From Bacteroidota bacterium (GTDB lineage: Bacteria; Bacteroidota; Ignavibacteria; UBA10030), in contig JALONE010000243.1 of assembly GCA_025455125.1 (NCBI GenBank), forward strand, positions 1 to 6,607: 6,607 bases of DNA, written 5' to 3'. A program made the position numbers and the translations under genes. A model generated the notes under the pieces. The model did no database searches. It saw only the letters and a program-made list of their open reading frames with translations, and had not been told where the DNA came from. This document shows, piece by piece, positions 1-5,525 of this stretch (the first letter of the stretch is position 1; every line of letters begins with the position of its first letter).

Positions 1-114
1 GCTTGTCCAACTTACTACTTACCATGCTCCAACGCTTTCACTTTCCCCCGTTCGTCCCTGCGGGACTCACGGGGCAGGCCCGCTTCCCCGTTTCCCCGCT
101 TGTTACTTTCCCTG
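1..114. other. Non-coding spacer downstream of the tRNA, pyrimidine-rich on the plus strand
   Basis: I see no gene in this edge segment. The plus strand is C/T-rich, and a short direct repeat of period 8 (TTCCCCG twice) lies at about 83-98. A 5-bp hairpin with a 3-nt loop (GTCCC at 54-58, GGGAC at 62-66) is present but is not followed by a T run on either strand, so I do not call a terminator. Since the tRNA is on the minus strand, this segment would be the 3' trailer of its transcript. Confidence 0.5.
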
Positions 115-315
<201 letters not shown>

Positions 316-1578
316 GTGCATTTCCGATTGCCATTGCATCCAGAAACTGGTATGTTAATTGAATTCATCAGACGTTTCTTCGTTATGCTCAGAGTTGATA
401 TCAACGCGCCTGCCCGCTATCTCCTGAAACTCCTCGCACTGACCGCGGTGTACTACCTCAGCGCGAGGATCGGACTCCTCATTCAACCGTTCGGATATCA
501 TGTTTCGGCGATCTGGCCTCCCGCAGGGATCATGGTCGTGGCCCTCTTCTACTGGGGAGCGAACCTCTGGCCGGCGATCGTGCTCGGTGAACTCGCGCTG
601 AATGTCCTTTCCGCAACGCCGCTCTACGGAACGCTCGGATTCGCGTTCTCAAACACCATCCACGCCACCCTCTCCGTCTATCTTCTCCGGATCGTCGTTC
701 AATTCCAACCATCGCTGAAGAACGTTCGCGATGCTGTCGGCCTCATCCTCGCTTCCGCACTTGTCGCCTCTGCGGTCAGCTCGAGCATCGGCATGATCTT
801 CCGCTACGTCCTGCAGGGCGGAATGCCTCTGGACCGCATTATCCGAGGTCTGAGCACCTGGTGGGTGGCGGATGCGGTCAGCGTCATCGCCATCTCTCCT
901 CTGTTGTTCAGCGTCGTCGCAGGCTTGAAGTCCCCCCCCGCACGGCAACGGATCCGTCCGCTGGAGATCCTCATCGCATGGTCGCTCCTGGGAATCGTCC
1001 TCCTCCTGGTGCTCTTCGGTCCCATCCGTCAACCTGCGCTCGTCTTTCCCGTCATTGTCTGGCTCGCCCTGCGGTCCGGGATTCGCGAGACCTCCCTCGG
1101 CGTGTTCCTGACAAGCACAGCCTTCAGCCTTGATGCAATGAATCCGGGGGGGGTCTTCGCCCAGGGAGCCCAATCCGTCGACCTCGTATCGCTGAACGTC
1201 GCTATCGGCTTGGTCGCCGTCACCGGCGTCGTGCTCGCCGCGGTCTCCGCAGAACGCGATCAATACGAACTGGAACTCGTGCAAGCGAACACGACGCTCG
1301 AAGAGAAGGTCCAAGAACGAACGCAATCCCTGCAGCATGCGCTTGACAACGTGAAGACCCTGAGCGGACTTCTCCCTATTTGTTCGCACTGCAAGAAGAT
1401 CCGCAACGACAAAGGGTACTGGCAGGCGGTCGAAGGATACGTCAGCGAACACTCGCAAGCAGAATTCACCCACGGGATCTGCCCTGACTGCATGCAGATC
1501 CATTTCCCCGATGTTATCAAGCGCCAACAGCAAAGCAAAGACAACGAAGATCACGCGCACTATCCGGGGCGTCAATGA
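316..1578 (+). CDS. MASE1-domain integral membrane sensor with coiled coil and C-terminal CxxC/CxxC tail, no catalytic output domain
   Basis: The 420-residue protein is mostly membrane. Residues about 35-310 form a MASE1 sensory domain with roughly eight hydrophobic segments. It shows the family's IWPPAGI (66-72) and a WWVADAVSVIAISPLL segment (182-197). MASE1 is known as the input domain of many histidine kinases and diguanylate cyclases, such as E. coli UhpB and YegE. Residues about 313-350 are a coiled coil containing EKVQERTQSL, the usual linker into a kinase or PAS domain. Here the linker runs straight into a compact module, LLPICSHCKKIR, then HGICPDC, with Cys356, Cys359, Cys389 and Cys392 in a zinc-ribbon-like arrangement. 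I recall such tails at the ends of PAS and response-regulator proteins. There is no H-box, ATPase, GGDEF or EAL domain. The start is uncertain: GTG 316 has GGAG immediately against it, while ATG 352 and ATG 385 lack clear ribosome sites and would still leave MASE1 intact. Function is inferred as membrane signalling through partner binding; the ligand is unknown. Confidence 0.85.
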   Translation: MHFRLPLHPETGMLIEFIRRFFVMLRVDINAPARYLLKLLALTAVYYLSARIGLLIQPFGYHVSAIWPPAGIMVVALFYWGANLWPAIVLGELALNVLSATPLYGTLGFAFSNTIHATLSVYLLRIVVQFQPSLKNVRDAVGLILASALVASAVSSSIGMIFRYVLQGGMPLDRIIRGLSTWWVADAVSVIAISPLLFSVVAGLKSPPARQRIRPLEILIAWSLLGIVLLLVLFGPIRQPALVFPVIVWLALRSGIRETSLGVFLTSTAFSLDAMNPGGVFAQGAQSVDLVSLNVAIGLVAVTGVVLAAVSAERDQYELELVQANTTLEEKVQERTQSLQHALDNVKTLSGLLPICSHCKKIRNDKGYWQAVEGYVSEHSQAEFTHGICPDCMQIHFPDVIKRQQQSKDNEDHAHYPGRQ

Positions 1579-2369
1579 GTCCGCACCGCGTAAGGGCGTA
1601 CCATTCCGCCTCCATCATCCTCCCGTTTTTGCTCGCCGCGGTTCTCCTCACCTCTTGCTCCACGCCCGGTCCTGCTGTTCGAACCGGATCCCGGCACCCG
1701 CTGCGTGATGCCCGTCAACTGCTCGTCGTGACCACCGCCGCCTGGGATTCCTGCATAGGATCCCTCCAGGCGTTTGAGCGAACGTCGGTTGCGGAGACCT
1801 GGACAGTCGTGGGAACGCCTTGGCCAATCACAATCGGGAGCGGCGGACTCGCTTGGGGAACGGGACTGCATGGGCGTGCGGCCGAACCGGGACCGGTGAA
1901 ACGCGAAGGGGATCTCCGCTCCCCAGCAGGCGCCTTTTCACTCGGAGCGGTCTACGGTTATGCTCCCGCGTCGGAGGCGGACCGCTTCATGATGCCATAC
2001 ATCCCCATCGATTCGACCACGGTCTGCGTCGATGATCCGCGTTCTCGCTACTATAATCTCATCGTCCGCAAGAACGATGTCACCTCGATCGATTGGAATT
2101 CAGCGGAACGGATGTGGGCGGGGAGTTCGTATTACCGCTGGGGGGTCATCGTTGACCACAATCGCGATCCGCGCGTGGCCGGTGACGGCTCGTGCATCTT
2201 CATCCATGTGTGGGGAAGCCCGACCGAACCGACGACGGGCTGTACATCCCTTGACGAAGCGAAATTGCTGGAAATTATGAAATGGCTCCAGCCGAACAAG
2301 CGGCCAGTGCTCGTTCAACTCCCGCAGGAGGTCTACGCGAGACTACGGCTGGAATGGGATCTTCCCTAG
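1575..2369 (+). CDS. L,D-transpeptidase-like (YkuD superfamily, COG3786-type) lipoprotein
   Basis: The 264-residue protein begins with a basic n-region, a hydrophobic stretch and a lipobox LTSC, so Cys28 is the likely lipidated residue. Ser follows it, which in Gram-negatives favours the outer membrane. The mature part matches the COG3786 branch of YkuD-like proteins: QLLVVTTAAWDS (49-59), GLAWGTGL (91-98), then EGDLRSPAGAFSLG (111-124). The catalytic core is His211 in CIFIHVWGSP and Cys223 in PTTGCTSL, with the nucleophilic Cys in TTGC rather than the SHGC of classical L,D-transpeptidases. Classical family members crosslink meso-DAP residues of peptidoglycan or attach proteins to it; the substrate of this branch is not established. 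The ATG overlaps the sensor stop codon (ATGA at 1575-1578). This fixes the start and suggests translational coupling; only a weak GGGG precedes it. A 68-bp gap separates it from the next lipoprotein gene. Confidence 0.9.
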   Translation: MSPHRVRAYHSASIILPFLLAAVLLTSCSTPGPAVRTGSRHPLRDARQLLVVTTAAWDSCIGSLQAFERTSVAETWTVVGTPWPITIGSGGLAWGTGLHGRAAEPGPVKREGDLRSPAGAFSLGAVYGYAPASEADRFMMPYIPIDSTTVCVDDPRSRYYNLIVRKNDVTSIDWNSAERMWAGSSYYRWGVIVDHNRDPRVAGDGSCIFIHVWGSPTEPTTGCTSLDEAKLLEIMKWLQPNKRPVLVQLPQEVYARLRLEWDLP

Positions 2370-2437
2370 GGGATCCTCCACAAATTACGCGACGATATCG
2401 TATATTGCCGGCGGGTCAAGATGCTGGAGGGACTTCG

Positions 2438-3073
2438 ATGAACCGTGCGCTCGCTTGTCTGATGTTTCTGCTTGTTTCGTGTTCCGGAACGGAAGAGAGC
2501 CTCCGAACTTCCGAGTCCTTCTCGCTCGTCCGCCTTGCGAAACTTCCCCCGCTCCCCTTCGATGTTCCGACTTCTGAACTCCGCCTGGTCTTCCTCCTTG
2601 GTGTCCATCCAGACGGCACGGTCCGCGAGGCGCGGCTCCTGACGCCGACGAAGTCCGACCAGTGGAACGCTGATGCAACGGATTCCATCCGCCAATGGCG
2701 ATACGCGCCGTTCGCTGCGGACAGCGCATCTGCACTTCGATGGATCCGGAATACGGTGATCGTCCGTCTGGAGAAGCCGACCCTCATGAACATCGGCATG
2801 CTGAGCGCATCACGCCGCGAGGAGGCGGATTCACTCCATGCGCTCTTGCACTCCGGAGCGCCATTCGACAGCCTCGCGATCTCCCGGACCGGAACTCGCG
2901 GACCCGCTGCGTGGTACTTCCCCTCGATCGACATCTCCTGCTATCCAACGCACATCCGAGAGGTTATCGCGCACCTCAATGTCGATGAATGCACTCTGCC
3001 GCTTCCGCTGGGGGATCAGTTCTTCCTTTACCAACGCTTCGACGACGCGTACATTCCTCCTATCGGGCATTGA
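2438..3073 (+). CDS. Lipoprotein with TonB-C-like domain followed by degenerate parvulin (PpiC-type) domain
   Basis: I chose ATG 2438, giving 211 residues, because GGAGGG lies about 7 nt upstream and a short lipoprotein signal starts there. The frame stays open further upstream but would overlap the preceding gene. The lipobox is LVSC, with Cys15 lipidated. Residues about 31-110 resemble the C-terminal domain of TonB-type energy transducers: a proline-rich lead (KLPPLPF), a strand pair around VFLLGVHPDGTVREARLL, and the closing SIRQWRYAPF. The usual TonB membrane anchor and long proline-rich spacer are absent. Residues about 118-203 fit the pattern of PpiC/parvulin prolyl isomerases: a helix with EEADSLHALLHSGAPFDSLA (128-147), then RGPAAWYFPS where parvulins have a GGDLGWF-like turn, and an ending of the type DQFFLYQRFD. 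Catalytic residues look eroded, so a binding or chaperone role is more likely than isomerase activity. Both domain calls are pattern-based inferences. The gene is probably the third of the sensor operon. Confidence 0.7.
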   Translation: MNRALACLMFLLVSCSGTEESLRTSESFSLVRLAKLPPLPFDVPTSELRLVFLLGVHPDGTVREARLLTPTKSDQWNADATDSIRQWRYAPFAADSASALRWIRNTVIVRLEKPTLMNIGMLSASRREEADSLHALLHSGAPFDSLAISRTGTRGPAAWYFPSIDISCYPTHIREVIAHLNVDECTLPLPLGDQFFLYQRFDDAYIPPIGH

Positions 3074-3435
3074 GCTTTGTCCTCTGCAAGCGATTTGGAG
3101 ACGAACACCTTCATATTGAACAGATTCCCGAACGGCGGCATCGCTCCCACCTCGCAATTCGGAAACTGGTCCTTGAACTCAGTCTCACTCGCGAGTTCGA
3201 TCTCCTTGGCCCCCGTTTCTTCCTTGAGTCGCTTCAAGTCGATCATCTGCGAGCCCGGAAGCACGGCCAGGGCCATCATTCCATCCATCCACACCACGAC
3301 CGTCTTTGCGATCTCTTTGCCGGGGATGTGTGCCGAGTGGGCGACCTCCTGCGCCGTGAAGGCGGTGGAATGCATGTTGATCGTGTACTTAATGCCGTTT
3401 GAATCCAGATAGTCGGACAAGCTCTTGAGTATCAT
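3028..3435 (-). CDS. YbaK/EbsC-type aminoacyl-tRNA deacylase, C-terminally truncated
   Basis: Residues 1-119 are a good YbaK-superfamily domain. It has the opening helix (SLSDYLDSNGIKYT), AFTAQEVAHSAHIPGKEIAKTVVV with the conserved Lys44 before Thr, the LPGSQMIDLKRLKE segment, and GAMPPFGN (98-104), followed by NMKVFVSKSLAED. Family members of this kind hydrolyse mischarged aminoacyl-tRNAs in the cytosol. They are usually about 150-160 residues long and continue after LAED with an FNAGTH-like strand and an IRM...DFxRLVxP helix. Here the homology stops at residue 119, and 16 unrelated residues follow before TAA. Most of those 16 are read antisense through the end of the convergent lipoprotein gene, giving a 46-bp overlap. 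None of the three frames there contains the missing segment. The start at 3435 is supported by AGGAGGAGG about 6 nt upstream. The gene may be a decaying pseudogene or a shortened functional variant. Confidence 0.8.
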   Translation of the reverse strand: MILKSLSDYLDSNGIKYTINMHSTAFTAQEVAHSAHIPGKEIAKTVVVWMDGMMALAVLPGSQMIDLKRLKEETGAKEIELASETEFKDQFPNCEVGAMPPFGNLFNMKVFVSKSLAEDKAQCPIGGMYASSKRW

Positions 3436-3597
3436 GACGCCCTCCTCCTATGGTACCGTAAACCTACTCATCCCACCTCAGAAACGCAAGCGCGATCATT
3501 CGGCACAGTTCGTCTGACTGGAACAAACGCATCGGAAATCCGTAGAATTCTTGATGTGCCTATTCCATTTCCTTCATCTTCTGCCGGAGATACTCGA
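3436..3597. other. Divergent intergenic region between ybaK-type gene and secreted repeat protein gene
   Basis: These 162 bases carry the leaders of two divergent genes. The ybaK ribosome site is the complement of CCTCCTCCT at 3441-3449. The repeat protein has GGAGA at 3586-3590, about 7 nt before its ATG. A candidate ECF promoter lies at 3519-3544 on the plus strand. For ybaK, a weak TTGCGT-N17-TAGGTT pair can be read on the minus strand, but only half of each hexamer matches sigma-70 consensus. A near-palindrome centred on GGTACC sits at 3449-3460. Confidence 0.5.
3519..3544 (+). promoter_or_regulatory. Candidate ECF-sigma promoter for the secreted repeat protein
   Basis: TGGAAC at 3519-3524 is followed by exactly 16 bases and then CGTA at 3541-3544. 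This closely matches the known ECF pattern of a GGAAC/TGAAAC -35 element and a CGTA/CGTC -10 element about 16 bp apart, as in Bacillus SigW promoters. It would start transcription near 3552, leaving a leader of about 45 nt containing GGAGA before ATG 3598. Envelope-stress control would suit an exported protein. No sigma factor gene is in the window, and a match this short can occur by chance. Confidence 0.35.
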
Positions 3598-5442
3598 ATG
3601 ACCTCCTGCCGTTCTCTCACCCTGCTCCCATCGGGGGGCATGCTCGCTCTGATCCTTCTCCTCCTTTCCTCAACCCTCCCCTCACTCAGTCACGCGCAGA
3701 ACGATGCCGTTCTCTCCCTTCGGGATTTCAGCGCTGAAGAGGTCAAGGGGACGGGGTTCACGCTGTCCCATCGTGCGTCGATCTCGATCTCTGCACTGGG
3801 CGGCGGCGCGAAAGTCTCCTGGGATGATCGCGACGAAGAGGATGGAGATCGCTCGAGCGCCATGTTCGCGTCGGGTTGGATCATCAATGCCGATACGAGG
3901 GACATCGTCTGGGAAATGACGCCGGAGAACACGTCCGGTTCGACCAAGCGACGCGAGGCGAATGAGGAGCTCACGTTGGAACCGGGCTCGTACGAGGTCT
4001 ACTTCGCCGCGTATGGCTATGCGCGCCGGTCGTCCATGATCAACTATTCCATCAACATCGATCGCCGCGATTCACCGCAAACGCGTCGTCACAAGGGGAT
4101 CGGTGATTTCTTCAAGGAACTGTTCGGATTTGGCGACGAGTTCTATGAAGAGTTCATGGATCTCGCGAGGCACGAATGGGGACTCACCATCACCGCGAAG
4201 GCTTCCGACCGTTCCGCCATCAGTATATTCACCGCACCGAAGCGGAATCCTGCGATGGTCTTCATGGTAGGAGCGACGGAGGACAACGCCACGACGACGA
4301 AGCATTTCTCAGTGTCACGCGAGGCCACGCTCTCTCTCCGTGCACTCGGCGAAGGACGGCGTCGCGACGGCATGTTCGACTTCGGCTGGATCACGAATGC
4401 CGAAACGCGCAAGCGGGTGTGGGAGATGCGCGCCGAGGATTCCGAATATGCCGGCGGCGCTGCGAAGAACGTCTGCGTGACCGGGGAGGTCCGTCTCCCG
4501 AAAGGAAGCTATGAGATCGTCTTCGTGACCGACGGCTCGCACTCGCCGGAGGATTGGAACGCGATGCCTCCCAGCGATCCGCTCTCCTACGGGATCACCG
4601 TATCGATGGCGGATCCACGGGAGCAGTCAGCGGTCACCGTGTCGGACGCGCCTGCCGCGGACAAGAATGTCATCGTCGCATTGACGCGGATGCGGGACGA
4701 CGACCTGCGGAACGCCGGATTCTCTCTGACGTCCAGCACGAGGGTCCACATCTGCGCCTTGGGGGAGTCTAGCGGTCGGAAACGGCTGGCCGATCACGGT
4801 TGGATCATCAACACGAGGACGAACGAGCGCGTCTGGTCGATGGAGGATCGCGAAACGCTTCACGCGGGGGGCGCATCCAAGAACCGTATCGTCGATGAGA
4901 TCATCACGCTCCCCAAGGGGGACTACATGGTGTACTATCAAACGGACGATTCCCATTCCTACGAAGATTGGAACGACGACCCGCCGTATGATCCGTCACG
5001 TTGGGGAATCACCGTGTCCGGTGTCGGTCCGGGATTCGACCCGAAGGGTGTCAAGACCTTCTCCGACGTTCAGGACGAAGGGGTCATTGTTCAGCTCATC
5101 CGCGTCAAGGACGACCGGCATGCGCGAACGCGATTCGCTCTTGACGCGCGCACACGCGTACGCATCTATGCGATCGGCGAGGGATCGGACGACGACCTTT
5201 CCGACTACGGATGGATCGAGAGCGCAAAGACCGGGGACCCTGTGTGGGAAATGAATTCGGAAACAACGGAGCACGCCGGAGGGGCGCGGAAGAACCGGAA
5301 GGTCGTGCAGACAATCACGTTGGAGAAGGGAGAATACGAGCTTCACTTCCGGACCGACGATTCACACGCGTATGGAGAATGGAACGACGATCCGCCGCAC
5401 GATCCCGTGCATTGGGGAATCACGCTGTATAAGGAGCAGTAA
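3598..5442 (+). CDS. Secreted protein of four tandem ~137-residue modules, family not recognised
   Basis: I start the gene at ATG 3598 (614 residues) because GGAGA lies about 7 nt upstream and a signal peptide begins there. An in-frame GTG at 3556 has no ribosome site. The signal runs through a long hydrophobic core (LALILLLLSSTLPSL), with likely cleavage after SHA at residue 33, before Gln34. The rest is four modules: residues about 35-216, 217-353, 354-491 and 492-614. Each begins with a hydrophobic strand and a line of the type FxLxxxTRVxIxALGEG. Then come GWI (Trp94, 264, 402, 539), VWxM, HAGGAxKN, a strand ITLxKGxYxVxF, TDDSHSYxDWNxxPPxDP and WGITV. Module 1 lacks HAGGA and TDDSH and carries an insert; modules 3 and 4 are closest to each other. 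Alternating strands and acidic turns suggest beta-sandwich repeats, possibly metal-binding. No catalytic triad, anchor, lipobox or sorting domain is visible. Function unknown; a periplasmic or extracellular location is inferred from the signal peptide. Confidence 0.9.
   Translation: MTSCRSLTLLPSGGMLALILLLLSSTLPSLSHAQNDAVLSLRDFSAEEVKGTGFTLSHRASISISALGGGAKVSWDDRDEEDGDRSSAMFASGWIINADTRDIVWEMTPENTSGSTKRREANEELTLEPGSYEVYFAAYGYARRSSMINYSINIDRRDSPQTRRHKGIGDFFKELFGFGDEFYEEFMDLARHEWGLTITAKASDRSAISIFTAPKRNPAMVFMVGATEDNATTTKHFSVSREATLSLRALGEGRRRDGMFDFGWITNAETRKRVWEMRAEDSEYAGGAAKNVCVTGEVRLPKGSYEIVFVTDGSHSPEDWNAMPPSDPLSYGITVSMADPREQSAVTVSDAPAADKNVIVALTRMRDDDLRNAGFSLTSSTRVHICALGESSGRKRLADHGWIINTRTNERVWSMEDRETLHAGGASKNRIVDEIITLPKGDYMVYYQTDDSHSYEDWNDDPPYDPSRWGITVSGVGPGFDPKGVKTFSDVQDEGVIVQLIRVKDDRHARTRFALDARTRVRIYAIGEGSDDDLSDYGWIESAKTGDPVWEMNSETTEHAGGARKNRKVVQTITLEKGEYELHFRTDDSHAYGEWNDDPPHDPVHWGITLYKEQ
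3700..5439 (+). repeat. Four protein-level tandem modules inside the secreted protein gene
   Basis: Module boundaries in DNA are about 3700-4245, 4246-4656, 4657-5070 and 5071-5439. The conserved GWI tryptophan recurs at residues 94, 264, 402 and 539, so the spacing is 170, 138 and 137. Modules 2-4 share HAGGAxKN (YAGGAAKN in module 2), KGxYxxxF/Y, TDxSH, DWN/EWN and PP. Modules 3 and 4 share the exact residues DDSH and WNDDPP, which points to the most recent duplication. Divergence between copies is high at DNA level, so these are old internal duplications and not a recent expansion. Confidence 0.85.
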
Positions 5443-5462
5443 CGAGGTGGGAGTTTCAATTG

Positions 5463-5525
5463 CGGATTACGGATTTCGGATTGCGGACTACGGATTTCGG
5501 ATTTCGATCTTCGGATTTCGGAATT
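5463..5525. repeat. Nine-unit degenerate heptamer tandem array (consensus CGGATTT)
   Basis: Reading from 5463 in steps of seven gives CGGATTA, CGGATTT, CGGATTG, CGGACTA, CGGATTT, CGGATTT, CGATCTT, CGGATTT and CGGAATT. That is nine units in perfect register over 63 bp with no indels. The array fills the gap between two convergent genes: it starts 20 bp after the repeat-protein stop and its last two bases lie within the stop codon of the J-domain gene. The unit is not self-complementary and no hairpin plus T run is present, so it is not a standard terminator. Similar AT/GG heptad filler sequences occur between genes in some FCB-group and metagenome-derived genomes, as far as I recall. Confidence 0.9.

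Noticed and set aside
54..66. Small hairpin GTCCC/GGGAC as a terminator for the tRNA
   Set aside because: Only 5 bp, with no T run on the minus strand afterwards.
83..98. G-quadruplex on the minus strand from repeated GGGG runs after the tRNA
   Set aside because: Only three closely spaced G runs; the fourth is too far away for a confident call.
649..1575. Long minus-strand open frame (308 codons) opposite the MASE1 gene
   Set aside because: Its translation is Asp/Glu/Arg-rich without domain motifs, and it lies antisense to a convincing MASE1 protein. It is the expected shadow of GC-rich codon use.
2355..2374. GGATC...GATCC inverted repeat around the transpeptidase stop as a terminator
   Set aside because: The stem is interrupted by a bulge, the inner loop is too small, and no T run follows. 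The next lipoprotein gene is close and probably co-transcribed.
2416..2934. Minus-strand frame of 172 codons opposite the TonB-C/parvulin lipoprotein
   Set aside because: Arg/Ser-rich low-information translation with no motif. The plus strand has a ribosome site, a lipobox and recognisable domains.
3449..3460. Near-palindrome around GGTACC as an operator
   Set aside because: Twelve bases with a mismatch are easily found by chance, and no second copy or regulator gene is nearby.
3556..3597. GTG 3556 as the start of the repeat protein
   Set aside because: It has no ribosome site and would put 14 extra residues before the signal peptide. ATG 3598 has GGAGA and a normal signal.
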